From the NCBI GenBank assembly GCA_037576215.1, contig JBANDB010000003.1, forward strand, positions 6,200,001-6,264,000: a DNA stretch of 64,000 nt, given 5' to 3'. The position numbers were made by a program, and so were the translations under genes. The DNA is from Armillaria gallica (Eukaryota; Basidiomycota; Agaricomycetes; Agaricales; Physalacriaceae). Below the pieces are notes generated by a model. It was not told the DNA's origin, did no database searches, and saw only the letters and a list, made by a program, of their open reading frames with translations. Of this stretch, positions 14,241-26,319 are shown piece by piece. The stretch's first letter is position 1. Every line of letters begins with the position of its first letter.

Positions 14241-15350
14241 TGTGTCTTGGCGTAGAATTTTTGGTAACATCGCTAGCTGTTAGGAATCCGCTCTTCCGTT
14301 CTAGCAAACTCTTGTGTGCATAGTCATTGAACTAAGATGCATCATGCAGCACGAGTCACGCCTAACCATGGCTAGCGCTGAAACTTTTGGCTCCTTTGGA
14401 GTATTTTTGTGCTTCCAAGGTTCAAAGGTGAGTTTCTGAACGGTGTTCTTGTTCTTAGAAGGAACTTAATGGTACCTGCAGATATAACCCAACTTTTACG
14501 ACTCTGACGGTGAGTCTCGTGCCACCACTCGGCACTAGCGCTTTACCCATCTGCATGTCGACTAGAGCATGTGCCCAAAGGAAACGAGTATCTTGTTAGG
14601 GGTGGTGACAATGACAGAACTTGTATTGTGTCCCACCGTTCAGATTCTTCGATGCACGCACCGCAAAAGAAGCTCGTGTTAAAGATTCGAATTCTCTGGC
14701 GCATTCGCTCAAAAAACGGAGCAGCATTTTTCAATTAATTCGGCCTTATGTATCCATTCAAATGACATCCCGCAGTTCTAGATGGGCCACGAGGTGCAAG
14801 TTAAGCACACCTTTCCTCCTTCCTTGCACGTCGGATTTATATCTAAAATACATAGTTGTCAGATTGATGCTTCTGCTAGTTGCTTGTGAGTATACACTTC
14901 AGAAGCGCCGCATGCCTCGCAGTTCAAAGCGAATATCATCTGACGTTTCAATCCTTCTAGTGTAGCGACCAACAGAACCACTACATTTTTGGGTCTACTC
15001 CTTCCATTCGAGGCAGATTACTTCGCCGTTATTGCATATTCGCAATATTTCTTTCACTAGGACTGGATTCACTAGGATAAGTAATAACATACGAAATTGA
15101 CCTTAGAATCTCGAAGCTGGACGACAACGAAGTGGGTGACAAATCCTCGGTTACATCGATATGAGGTGCTAACGATCAGATATACATACTTTGTAGACCA
15201 GAAGATCCCCGCGGAAATAAGGAAATATGTACGTGGATTCTTTCAATAATATTAAGGACAGCTGACTATAGCCATACGAAGCTCGTAAATTTGCAAGCAT
15301 CTCTTTAGCTAACTATCCGGCTTCATCGCATGCCTCAAGCTTCGTGTCTT
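14240..15350. other. Intergenic region, no gene recognised
   Basis: Sequence between the truncated WW leader and the secreted-protein gene. Short open frames are present, the longest 114 codons at 14621-14965, but they show no splice structure or recognisable motif. The distal part presumably carries the promoter of the gene at 15427. Confidence 0.4.
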
Positions 15351-15353
15351 CCG

Positions 15354-15360
15354 TATATAA
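15354..15360 (+). promoter_or_regulatory. TATA box of the small secreted protein gene
   Basis: TATATAA lies 67 bp upstream of the start codon at 15427, which leaves a short plausible 5' UTR. Confidence 0.6.
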
Positions 15361-15426
15361 ACGCGACGTAGCATCTCAAACCTCCCCCATCGAACCAGCA
15401 CTCAGCTATCCGATATCCAATATCCA

Positions 15427-15835
15427 ATGGTCCAACTCACTTCCAAGTTCGCCGCTCTCTCTCTCGTTGTATTAACGCCCATCGTTGCGGCAGTTGATAT
15501 CCGTCTCTGCGATCATGCGTATTTCGTTGGTTGTGATTGGAAGTACGACGTCCCCATCGGAAAGTGCCTCAATAGCACCGCTAGTACTGGCTGGTCCGGA
15601 TTTAACGACAACGTCGTGAGCTCGTAGGTGTCTTCCTAGGAGGCATTGCCCTTTGTCGCTCACTTGGTTCTGGTGCAGTTACAATCAGACGAACACCGGC
15701 AACTGTGGTGTATGCTACTATTTTGCCGACGACAACTGCTTCGACCAGTTGTTCAGTAGTGGCAATGCAAGCACGGACTGGTTTGCTGGAAACAACGACC
15801 GGCTCTCGTCTATTTTCTGTTCCGAGAGCGCGTAA
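15427..15835 (+). CDS. Small secreted cysteine-rich protein
   Basis: Two exons, 15427-15623 and 15679-15835, encode 117 aa. The 55-bp intron (donor GTAGGT, a ctcac branch-like word, acceptor GCAG) is the only one that keeps the frame. The more consensus-like donor at 15616 would break it. Residues 1-22 form a signal peptide ending in VAA. The mature part has seven cysteines with the spacing C-x7-C near its N-terminus, a CGVC pair, and a short conserved-looking tail. The pattern C-D-x4-F-x-G-C resembles small secreted proteins common in basidiomycetes, some with a crystallin-like fold; this assignment is from memory. It probably acts outside the cell. No paralogue occurs in the window. Confidence 0.75.
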
Positions 15836-16251
15836 TTGCGAAGTGGTGAGTTTCGAAGCTACGTAAATGTAGAGTCTGGATGCTGATGAAATTCGCAGTC
15901 TTGTATTCGTGAAGAGTTTTGACATTGTAATCGTGTATGTTGTACTTCCTACATATGCAATTATGTGTTGTTTATGAGGAAGAGAGAAATAAGTTCCGGA
16001 TTCAAATGAGCTTCTTTGAGGTCCTTGCAAGAGAAAAAGAAGACTAGTACATGAATGAAGGATCACATCGTCTCGTCAACAACCCTACAGCAGAACAGGT
16101 GTCAGGACCTGCCTGTCGGGGGCTTCTGGTTGTCCTTGTAGGTTCTCGAAAGTGATGCGTCACCAAGGAGGCTAAGGTCTACATTTTATGATCTCCGGGG
16201 AAGAGCTGTGGGACGGAGCGTAAGATCTGTATTCTACTTTCCGCTCGCAGG

Positions 16252-16428
16252 TTATCTTTTTCGAACTTGGGAAAAATCCTTGAGCAACAGGGCATGTCGC
16301 CTGTGAACACATATATGGCTAGCGACAAACTGGAAGTAACAGGACCACTTCAAGTGAAATCCCTCAAGACGGAAACTTCGGATGTAATGCATATACTCAG
16401 TCGCCTTCAGACCGTACAATCGTAACAT
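16252..16428 (+). pseudogene. Short unassigned coding-like remnant
   Basis: An uninterrupted frame without an initial ATG, preceded by an acceptor-like CGCAG. It contains a word such as NLGKILEQQGMSPVNTYM and ends in a stop at 16426-16428. It may be the last exon of a lost gene. No family was recognised. Confidence 0.2.
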
Positions 16429-16561
16429 CTGAACATATTCTGCCTACGAGTCGCCAGTGTGACGTAGCCAACACAGAAATGAACGCTCCGTGTCTGATTG
16501 TATTGTTTTTAGCTGTCACCATTTTCAAGTCCTAGCCTTCCAAGGCCAAGCCTTCGATGCC

Positions 16562-17083
16562 ATGGGTTTCGCTTCTACACTTGCGGTGGCTGCCATTCCA
16601 GCTGTCCTCTGATTGATTCGGGGCAACAAAGTTAAGAAAAGTCCGACGCAGGACCTTATGGAAGAGCGAATTCAAGATGAGACAGAAGAATCCAACCGCC
16701 GTATCCAGCAGATCCAGAACGAGGCAAACCAAGTTCGTGGCTATATCGAACAGCTTCAAAGGGAGAAGCAGGAGCAAGCCGACTCAGCTAACAGGGCGAG
16801 GCTGGAGGCCGAGAGGACCCAGCAGCTCCAGAACGAGGCGAACCAAGCTCATATCGAACAGCTTCGGAAGGGAAACCAGGAGCAGGCGGACATAGCCAGC
16901 AGGGCGAAACTGGATGCCGAGAAGGCCACCAAAATCGTCGGTGAGCTGCAAGACCAGGCAAAATAGAAGGATGAGGAGGTAAAAAATATACAGGCGGCTC
17001 GGGACGAAATGGAGGTAAAATGGAAGAAGGGGATTCGTCCTGTCGAGTGGCCTTCTCAGGAGCAGTATGAGAAGATCAAGTAG
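16562..17083 (+). pseudogene. N-terminal remnant of an IRG-like (immunity-related GTPase) protein
   Basis: A single reading frame runs from an ATG at 16562 and is interrupted by in-frame stops at 16610, 16964 and 17081. It encodes a short hydrophobic N-terminus (MGFASTLAVAAIPAVL), then a long Glu/Gln-rich coiled coil (EESNRRIQQIQNEANQ and a second, similar heptad block). It ends in a segment reading KKGIRPVEWPSQEQYEK. In basidiomycete IRG-like GTPases, as I remember them, this coiled coil plus 'GIxPVxxPTxEEY' immediately precedes the P-loop GTPase domain. Here the sequence is cut just before that domain and joins the composite repeat at about 17,088. The family call rests on memory of that N-terminal pattern only. 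Confidence 0.5.
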
Positions 17084-17087
17084 CAGT

Positions 17088-19310
17088 ACTATCGTAGTAG
17101 AAACCCCTTCGGAGCCCTAGGCTTAACGTTATGCACATTGTACGGAGAGCATGCCAAAGACGAACTCTAATTGTGCCTTGTCCCGCAATGAGAAAACCAG
17201 GGTAGAGCACAAAAATTACTCGGATTTGGTTTATCTACCAAAAGAAGGCGAGTATATCACGAGTGTGAATGAAGAAGAATGAAGAAGAATAAGAAAAGGT
17301 GTCGTGACGGGTTATGTATTTCACCTCCAGGAGTCAAACCTGTTGCATTATACAGTTCTGCTAGGCTAAGAGAGTAGTCGTAGTAGTCGGTGTTTTTAGT
17401 GACGAGGGATGTTGCATGTGGCTGGGCGAGCAAGAGGTATGCGATTCTCGACCCGCTTGACATACAGCTCGACTCTCCTTGCCGTCATTCGCGGTCTTCT
17501 CCCCAGAGCCAAAGGGGTGTGCCGCCAAAGGTGGAAGGAGAATGGACGGAGGAGACTTGAACGTTAACGTTTATCGTTGAACGACCATCAGGACGAGGCG
17601 AGCGGATGGGACAGGAAGAATGTTCGTTCCCCTGCTCATGCACGAGAAAGGACGTAATATTCGGGGCCAGCTGCACCTCGAAAGATGGATTTTAACCTGT
17701 TCCAAGTCGATGAATTCGCAAAGGAGAGTGAGACTGGCGAATCTAAAGAAAAAAACAGTTGATGAGTAGGTCGTACGCGAACAACTAGCAGTGACGTACC
17801 ATCTGTGGTAAGCCACTCTTCCTAATGGTGACCTCCTTCTTGCCATCCCAATGGGAGCATGAGTGGCATATTCGATAGCTCTTTGACACACAAGAGGACG
17901 AAAAAGACACCAGTAAAAGTCATATCAAATCAACCCTATCAATCCCTGTACGAATCGAACGTGTCAGGGCCGCGCTCCGACTCATCCATACGGTGGTTAA
18001 AAGCTTGAATGGAAAAGAAGAGCTGATTCGAGCGCAATATGTCGGGTCGGAGCCTTTCCTCCGAGAAATTTATGAATTAACGCGTGAGTCGAGAATGTGG
18101 TGAGACTAGACTTTGTTATTCAACGCAACAAGAGCCGTCCTCAGATACGGACCATATCATTCAGCTCAAGCAATCCGCTAAAAATTGATAAGTCCAAGTC
18201 GGGGAGGGAGGGATGTCATGGCATACCAAATATCCATACGTTCACACTAACATCACCCTGTCCGTTTGTTCAGCCACCATCGGAAACGTAGTTGTCAGAA
18301 CGTTGATCATTTTGTCATGATTTCACCCTCAGGACTCGAACATGGTGCATTACGCATACCCAATAGGCTACAATATACTGGTAGGCAAGACGGTGCGCCA
18401 GCAATCTCTGTCGGTTTCCCGTGTCGGGAAGATTGAGACGTCCAATAGAGGAGCTTTATCCCGGCTCTAAAGAACCGAATACTGAGTACCGAGAGATAAG
18501 CCACAAGATGGCGTACGAACGAGTATTCGGACAAAGGAATCAGGCTCGCAGGATGCTCGAGAAAAAATCATCCTATAGCAAGAACCAAGCTCCTCGTCTC
18601 CCGGGGTGTCCTTTGTGCCATCCTATCCCACTGGTATTGCGTAGGTCAGACGGGCCTAGGCCAGACGTAATAGTATAAGACGTCTGAGAAGAGGGAAAAC
18701 AAGGGAAAGTGTAAATCGAACAAACGGAGGTGGGAACGGGGTGAACCTAGATGCTCATGAGCATGCCAAACGAACTCGGAAAGCAAGTCTCGTACCAAGC
18801 GGGACCGTGCTCTCTCTGCACCAATTTCACGCTCTGCGCAATTTGGACCTGCGTGCATCTAGAACGCCAGCGATAGACACCCGTGGTGTGGATGACGTCG
18901 TGGTGGCTGCACTGCCGACTCGACGTCGATACGAGCATGTTGTTCTCAGTGATGTCGATGAGCATCCATGCACGCACGTCGACAGTGGTCGAGAGGGATC
19001 TGATTCTCGTCCTTCCTTACCCCGCCACCTCCTCCCAATGCAGCCGGATCCTCCTTGCTGTCATTCGCAATCTTCTCACTAGAGCTAAAGGTGGAAGGGA
19101 AAAGAGAATTGGAGCTTGAACATTGAACGACCACTGTCAGGGTCGGTCTCTGGGAAGAGGTGAACGAGTAGGATAGGAAGGATGATACTCCCTTGATCCA
19201 TGCACGGGGAAGGACGCCATATCCGTGGAGGTCTGCGAGCTCGAGAACTCGAAAGGTAGATGTTAAGCTGTTCCACGTCGATGTGGAAGACAGTTTCGGC
19301 AAGAGGGTGA
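17088..19310 (-). repeat. tRNA-like composite repeat block
   Basis: Minus-strand tRNA-like units at about 17319-17370, 17941-17995 and 18319-18371, with the usual modules between them: around 17470-17540, 17585-17660, and 18750-18870 with the 'gcaagtctcgtaccaagcggg' word. The module order matches the 7-13 kb block. The left edge truncates the IRG-like remnant. The right edge runs directly into the leader of WW copy B. Confidence 0.7.
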
Positions 19311-19319
19311 AAGTTCGCC

Positions 19320-20589
19320 GACATTCGGCCCGGTTACCGATCTAAACCTTTTCTCCTACTTACCCTCTGTGGCTTTCAGTCCTCGTCTTTGACCTTCCTT
19401 GTAGATTTATTTCAAGCTTTCGCTATTGGTTGACTGGGCCTAGTGCTAACTGGGGAGATTTTGTCGATGGGGCCTTGATGGTGCCAGACGTCTTGACGAT
19501 ACAGAGCCTTCTTCGACATTCAAACCATTTACCTCAATGGTGTCAGTCGTCAAGCTTCAGTACAGCGAGAATTGATCGACAATTGCGGATTTGCCAACGG
19601 ATGCATTACAACATATGTTAGCTGCACGATCCTTAACACCAGTCCCTGAGGTCGTCGCTGTTGAAATTAGAGGCATATCTTGTTCAGCAGAAGGCATCGT
19701 GCATCAGCCCCTCTCCCCTATTCTCGACAACGAACCAAGGGACATCATGGGTTATTTTCTCTTCTTCGACGTTGTGCCCTTTTAAGTTCAGGGAATCTAG
19801 ATAAATCGAGACTGAGGAGCTGTTTTTTTGCAGCCATTCTGTTTAGTTTCGCGTCCAAATTCATCAACTCTGTTGACGAGTTGGTCGTAATAGTACCAAA
19901 GGTCGGCCCCCTGCGCTCCAAAATGGTTGAAAAGCACCTACGTATACAACACAATCATCATCATCATCGACCTACACGATACATTTACGCGGACCATATC
20001 GTCGGCATCGCCTGCTTCCGAACACATCGCCTATCCTACCAATCCTGCACGTTTGAACGTTAACCTCATATCCTGTGTCTGCGCCTCGACTACTGACGAC
20101 GAGAGGAAGATCGCGCTAGCCAGATACAGGAGTTTCGTTCACAGAAAACCATGTAATCGGCACAGCCTGTTCCTGAATCCTCCGTGCTGTGGACCCAGTC
20201 ATATGTTGGGAACCGGAGATGATTGATGTCCGATTGTTGTGATTTAGACGCCTGGCTCCCTCTGGAGAGGGTGTTTAAATCCTTGCACTAGTTGCTCATA
20301 TACTTTTGATGCTTCAGCGCTAACCGTGTTCCACTATATCCTACCCTGCCACGACCTTTACGAATTTACGATTCAACATGTCATGACCTGGCGCTAATCA
20401 TTGCGGTCTATTGCATGCGTCCTGATCAAATCCGGAGAAGGTGTAATCTGTAAGTGAACAAAGAACCCGACTCGGGCTGGGTTGATCTTGCGAAGTAGGG
20501 TACGACCAAGGAAGGTATTACAGCACGCACAAAAGGGTACGAGAACAACAGCTCTTACAACTTGCTTCTGTATCTTGACCTCGTCGCTC
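19320..20589 (+). other. Conserved non-coding leader of WW-family copy B
   Basis: Homologous to 1,800-3,212 and 52,600-53,933. It contains the hairpin at 20241-20281. The coding frame remains open upstream of 20590 to 20482, so a start further upstream cannot be excluded. I chose the ATG conserved in all three copies. Confidence 0.5.
20241..20281. promoter_or_regulatory. Inverted repeat upstream of WW copy B
   Basis: Arms GATTTAGACGCC (20241-20252) and GGTGTTTAAATC (20270-20281) pair using G-U pairs. Relative to copy A, the loop and the second arm have changed while pairing is kept. Confidence 0.45.
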
Positions 20590-23500
20590 ATGTTTCTCCC
20601 CCAGTGGTTGCTGAAGGCCCTTCGGCGAGTCCTCCGTGGTCACGCCGGAGGTCGCTCACCTCTGAAAGCCATTCCATCCCTCTGGCGCTTCTTCCGGCGT
20701 CTCTTCCGGTGCTTCTCGCGTACTCAAGACGACGGAGAACCCGATAAACCCCCACAGCACATAGCTAACCAGGGTTCGTATCTACCCCAAGGCGTAGAAT
20801 CAACAAAGAGCACGATGTCGCTTGCGGGCGATAGCGATACAGACGAGCCCGAAATGGCTGTTGTGTGCCGAAGCACTGCTCTATCTAATGATCCACTGTC
20901 CACCTATGGTATGGCCCCATTGTCTGCGGAAAGCCGTTCCCAGACTGGTTTGGCATGCGAAGCCGATTTGAATCCATCAAATGGACCCTTCCTTAGTTCT
21001 CATCGTTCGTCTATCGTGCCAACACCAATTGAGAGCGCCGTTTATTCGTCCGCCCGCTCCAACCCCTCACGATTGTCTCAGGGTATCAGCAGTACAGCAT
21101 ACAGCTCGACTGCAGACACACATCTGAACTCATCGGATGTTCATCTACCACATGCCAGACCTACCTCTGGTCAGGGGGGACTGTCGTCCGACTCTGAAGC
21201 TATAGTGATACCACCGTCACCCACTGATGCGCTGCACGATGGGCAAAATCAAGACGGTGTTCCCAACTCTACATTACATGATGCGTATCCTTATATCAGG
21301 CCCGTAGCACCCGAGAATCTTGGATCATTTCTTCGGAATAGGTCGGTCCGTGTTTATGTTAGTTTTGGTCTCCTCTTCTGACATGTACCAGACCAAGAAA
21401 GCCACACAACCCAAACCCTCCCCCGATTCCTCCTCTGACGACTTCATTTCCTCTGTATGTTCTTGTTTCTCTATAAGTTTCACTCCTCGAATGTCATGTT
21501 TCTATCTAGCCATGGTATCCCCAGCGGTTGGTCGGTACACGTACATCCTCGGGGTCTTCGCTACTATGTACACGAGAGAATGTTTCATGCATCGGCGAAT
21601 ACCTTGTCGACGTCCTGTGTCTCTCTGTTACGGGTTTTCACTGACACAGATATAGTCATTCCAGAAGAGTGGAGGGTATTGAAACAGATTCTGGAGAATA
21701 TCATCAATTACATGCACTCTAAGGAAATCACTCTCACCCTCAAAGTTGACCTTGCTTTAGGCCTTACGTGGTACGAGAACGGCCCTCCAACTTGCGAATA
21801 TTACTTTGCAGATCATACACATCATTCTATCTTTTGGCTGGATGACTTTGATGCCAACAAGATGCGGGATATGAGATGGTGGAACACCTTCGAATCCTCC
21901 CATCTTAAACATGCAATAGAGGCTCAGTACTGGTCAGTCCTTACAGAGCCTCATCATTTTGTATCATGTGGGGTCTCATAATGGCCAGGCTGCATTTTAG
22001 TTGTTTTCCTGCGGGCCAAGAACTGACCACTGATACAATTGAAGAGGTCAATGACTTTCTCATTCATTGCAATAGTGTAAGTTATCAGGAGAAGTGATAC
22101 TCATACTGACAGACTGTACAGGGGATTGGGGGCAACACTGACAAGCAAACAAACCGATATGGCTTCACTCTCGCAGAAGTACAACAAATGATCAATTCTG
22201 TGACTAGTATCAGAAGTAAGAATGAAAAACTATAACATTGAAGAATTATTCACCTATTGGTACAAAAAAAAATTAGACAACCCCGGGCCATATTCTCGTC
22301 CAGGTTCGGTACATATTATAGGTGAATATCAAACATTTATCGTAAGTGGTCCACAAGCTAACATGGTTGGAGTAGCTTGGATCATGGAGCTTCGTTGTAT
22401 GTTGTGTATGTTGACATGAGTGTGCTTATGAAACTAACTCTTACATCCTCCTAGCTCGGAACCGATATCTGGAGTTTTACGGTGAACCCGGTGCTTATCT
22501 TGGCCCTCCTGTCCAGCTCGACCATGAAATACACAAACGATTACGAACCCCACTAATTTCGTTATTGTCACCACTTTTGTTCTTTGCGCCTGATATACAT
22601 TGCATTGCCCCACATAGATTCTTCTTCGATGGTGTCAGGAAAGCTGATTGGAGTGCTTTCATCCGGAAACTCGGTACTGAATGGCAAGAGTTCGTCATAA
22701 ATGTGAGGACCGACACAGTAAACACTAGAGCTAATCTAACACATCTACAGGCTACTGTTTTGCTCAACGCTAACATCGCTTTCCTGGCCATTCAAAGCAT
22801 TGATGATTCTAGTGTTGATAAAGGACGTTCACCCGCTCAGATAGCGAGTTATGTATCAACGATTATGAGTGTCGGTAGTATAATTCTAGGTTTACTTCTA
22901 CTGCAGAAGTACCGTCACAAGAATCGTGTGTACAACACCTCGAGAGTAAGCTGTATCATCTATCACTCAGTTTAGCATTCAATTTGTTTTCTAGTGGGAT
23001 TTCCTTGGCATACAAGGAGGAGACTTAGGAGAGAAGCTCGGTCTAGAGACTTTGGCCATCATGTTCAGCTTACCTTGGGCTTTACTCATGTGGGCGTGAG
23101 CATTTCCAAGTTCCTTTATCTCATCAGCGGTTTAACTCCAATTTAGGATGATTTTTTTTCTGGCAGCGTTCTGCCTTATGTGCTTCACTGCCTCCAGCTT
23201 ATCGGTCCGAATGATCATAGGCAGCGCATTGTTGACCATTGGTATCCTCATCTTCTGGTACCTCACGATATCGCAGGAACGATATGAGCTACGATGGTAT
23301 GTGCGGGCCCATATCCATTTGGTCAATGGTTGGTACCGATTGTCCTGGGAACTGTCCACACGCCTCCCGGCCAAGTTCAATATGGATTGGATGAAAAGAA
23401 TGCTGCGGATGAGTTCGAACGATGTTGAGATGACGTCAATGGATTCGTCTACGACGGCGTCACTGGATAATGATGAGGCGACGACATGTTCTCATGATAC

Positions 23501-23609
23501 GACGTCAGTAAACTCATATGAGACGGTATTAGCCAGTTCACATTCGACAATGAGCTTGTACGCCACGGCATCGATGAGATCGCATGCGACGGATGTTGAT
23601 GTAGTGTAA
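20590..23609 (+). CDS. WW-like domain, four-TM membrane protein (copy B, intact)
   Basis: Ten exons: 20590-21341, 21392-21454, 21510-21932, 21989-22076, 22122-22215, 22277-22396, 22455-22702, 22751-22945, 22995-23095, 23147-23609. Introns are 45-61 bp, all GT-AG with matching phases, giving 848 aa. Layout: an Arg-rich N-terminus (FFRRLFRCFSR), a Ser/Pro-rich linker to about residue 270, and a WW-like motif with W279 and Y290-Y291. A helical region with FWLDDFDAN follows, then ATVLLNANIAFLAIQS near 597-612. Hydrophobic segments lie near 630-647, 680-712 and 716-735, before a Ser/Thr-rich acidic tail. The second WW tryptophan is absent. I recall this architecture as an expanded agaric family of unknown role, probably in an internal membrane. 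It sits between repeat blocks like copies A and C. Confidence 0.8.
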
Positions 23610-24130
23610 CGGTTGACTGGAAGGAGACGGGCGAGTAGAAGGTGATATCCTGGCAACCTTGTGGTGTGGTATCTAGAGTATTTTTGTCGCAATTCTCGAA
23701 CTTATCCTCGCTATAACGGAAGACCCCTCATCAATATTTCAGTCCATATTTCCATCTCTCACGAACAGAAGAAGCAAAGTAATAGTGAAAAAGCACGTCG
23801 AATCTGCATTCATGGCCCGCAGTTCGTGGAAGCGATACTGTACCAGCAGCGGATGGCAGTATCCACGTCGGTCGCCAGCGGCCATGGGAATATCTTTAAG
23901 GAAGCCAGTTGCAGACGGCCTCAATGAAAGCGGTCATCAAGTGATCCCCCCTTTCCCCACGCTTGGTTCAGTATACTCTGGGGCCGAGTGAGATAGAATC
24001 TGTGGACTTCATGGACGATATTGAGTAAGAACTAGTGCATTTCTTAGGGACAAAACAGTGCATCGAGATACACGGACCGATACCACTAAGAATAATCCCG
24101 ACACCACATAGGACCCTCCGGACAACCGAG
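23610..24130 (+). other. 3' flank of WW copy B
   Basis: Homologous to the other WW 3' flanks up to about 23,990. Unlike copies A and C, it is not followed by a tRNA-like block; the similarity stops there. Confidence 0.45.
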
Positions 24131-24137
24131 CTCGCTA

Positions 24138-24490
24138 ATGGTTCGTATGACCTCAGCATGCACAATTGGAGTACAGCGCGATCCCGTCTTTGCAATCGAG
24201 CAAGATAGGATCCACGCTTTGAGCAAGACACAACAGAGACGCAGCACCTGCTGGACCATGGCAATCAAGGAGAAATTAGAATACGATGCCCCCTCTGATA
24301 TCTTCCAGACCGTCGCTCTCCGTGTTCTCGGGTACTTCCATGACGTGATGGTGAAGCGCATAATCAAGTAGCCGCTGAAAACTGATGCCAAGACCGTATT
24401 GAAAGACCAGCGGGGAGCAGTTGAAATCAGCGATCTTTGTCTTGACTTGCAAGCGCTATCAAAGCATCAGTGTTCTTCCCGTAACCAGCC
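24138..24490 (+). pseudogene. Possible dynamin-like GTPase stalk/GED remnant
   Basis: One reading frame with a stop at 24369-24371 encodes an amphipathic helical segment including FQTVALRVLGYFHDVMVKRI, then continues with PLKTDAKTVLKDQ. The spacing V-x2-Y-x5-V-x-KRI-x4-P-x2-x-D recalls the C-terminal stalk of fungal dynamin/Mx-like GTPases. The match is short and from memory. No start codon or further exons were found. Confidence 0.22.
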
Positions 24491-24599
24491 CTTCTCTGCA
24501 TACACATTAGAGATAAGTGTAAAAGAACAAAAGTTATTTATCAGTCGAAGGACAATGTAGAGGCTCGAAGCGCGTAGAGTAAATCCTGGTGTATCGTTG

Positions 24600-25330
24600 G
24601 CCTGAATGAGAACTGGTCAAGTCTGTGGAAGGAGGCAGCGCAGCCGTACAAAACATCGCAAAGATCGGATTTCACTTCTAGGAGTCACCTGGTGCATTAC
24701 ACAAGGCCTACTAAGTTATATGGACCACGCCGGGAAAAACGTGGATGTCATCAACGAAGCATTGTTACAGGCATATGCCCAAGCCTAAACATCGAGCACG
24801 TCGTCCTTGATACACTTAGCGCGCGTCTTGTCCTGCGGCCCTTTCCCGACAATTCTCCTCGTCTGTGACCTTCTCCCGGAGCCAAAGGCAGATGGGAAGA
24901 AGGATCGACAGGCAAAGCGTCAGTCGGACATTAAGGCGAGAAAGTTACGTGGTGACCACTGACAGCGAGGAGGAGAGGGAACGTCAGATTGGAGACGATC
25001 GTTCTCGACGACGAACGAGGGACTAAGTTGGTGTGTTCCAATGGGGCGAGTACGGAACGAGACAAGAATGCGAACCGAAACACAACGATGGAGTATATGC
25101 ACGACTGTGCACTTCGAGCGGCTGTCGCTTGGTACGAGGTTTCCTCACGGGAGTATGATTGAGCAGGACATGTAAATCCGACCAAACGAAGGTTATAGCT
25201 AATCATAGCAGGTCAAAGGTCCCATTTGTTGGCGCCTAGATGCTTATGAGCATACTTAAGTGACACAAAAACAAAAATTCCCATACCAGAATTCCTATCA
25301 CACGTCTTCTGCCTTGCTAGAGGTAACACG
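24600..25330 (-). repeat. tRNA-like composite repeat, degenerate unit
   Basis: A degenerate tRNA-like unit at 24669-24718, with its T-loop largely deleted, is followed by the module series also seen at 60,490-61,760. That series includes 'caggcatatgcccaagcctaaac' and the 'gatgcttatgagcat' module near 25230-25320. The two stretches are clearly homologous over about 650 bp. Confidence 0.55.
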
Positions 25331-25648
25331 GGTCCTGCATCTTGAATGCGCGCATCATGGGCCTCCATACCAGCGAAGGACGAGCTATCCCGCCTGGGCT
25401 CGGGTCAAACTTGAGGACTCCCTGTGATACATGCCACGACTCTCTGGAAAGAATTGGTTGCCTGCCTGCTCTCCGGATCGCGTCCTGCATGAAAACCATC
25501 AATACCCAAGGCATAAATCAGCGGACCCTGCATTTTACGCACGATGTTCCACCTCCAGCTCCTCTTGTGCATTCCGACCGCGACACGTCTTCCCCAAACA
25601 CCCCGTTTGCGTGATCACCCTTCACAGAGAGGATCATCCACAGGTTTC

Positions 25649-26291
25649 TCAGCCCCACAGCCGGTTAGCCTCCCTCTTCTCCATGGTGTCGCTCACAAGT
25701 GTTATCAGTCCCAGCGTGGCCTCCGCCACGTTGATCATCATCGTCGCAAAGACGTACGACAACGAACGAAGTAGCAGGGTCTGGCTCCCTACGATGAGCT
25801 CGGGGTTTTTAAGGATGGACTTGAAAGGGTCGATCAGAGCAAGTCTGTTGGTCTTTTTGAATTCGCCAAGGGTGGATTGGAGTTCCTCAATGCCTTTATC
25901 AAGCTCCACTCGCGTCTGCGCGTCCATGTCCGCGTTACGACTCCAGCGATTCTTGTTGACATGGTTCGATTACTACAATGCCATTCGAGATGGTTTGTCG
26001 GAGAGGATTTGTAGAACGGTCGATGATGGGAAGAACCTCGGATACATGGACTTTGTGTTCGGCTTCGATGGTATCGTTACGCTCGTGGAATAGTCGGAGA
26101 AGATAGCCGTCGCTGGTATCGGGAACTGTGGTGGTAGAAGCAGAACGGAGGGGCTCAAGAGATGCTGGGACATGCAGATGAATTGAGAGGAGTCGTAGTA
26201 GTCCAAGGTGACGAAAAGATCGTCGCGCATAAGGGCGCTTCGTGGTAGTGAATAAGAAAGATATATGGGCATAGCCACAAACTGAAGTCAC
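25649..26291 (-). pseudogene. Membrane-protein gene remnant of unknown family
   Basis: Two exons join cleanly: up to 26291-25974 and 25915-25649, with a 58-bp intron (donor GTAATC, acceptor GCAG) in phase 0. The product is mainly helical. It contains VPDTSDGYLLRLFHERNDTI, then LPIIDRSTNPLRQTI, then a hydrophobic C-terminal segment (LLLRSLSYVFATMMINVAEA). A second open frame from about 26278 (DDLFVTLDYYDSS) looks like the true upstream continuation but is out of phase around 26,180. This suggests an indel, since no GT-AG pair bridges it. No start codon was assigned. I do not recognise the family. Confidence 0.4.
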
Positions 26292-26319
26292 CTACCCCAA
26301 TTTGGATTCACCGTCGCGC

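Noticed and set aside
21320..21655. Frames overlapping exons 2-3 of WW copies (also 3979-4284)
   Set aside because: They read through introns 1 and 2 in a frame that the conserved exon phases exclude.
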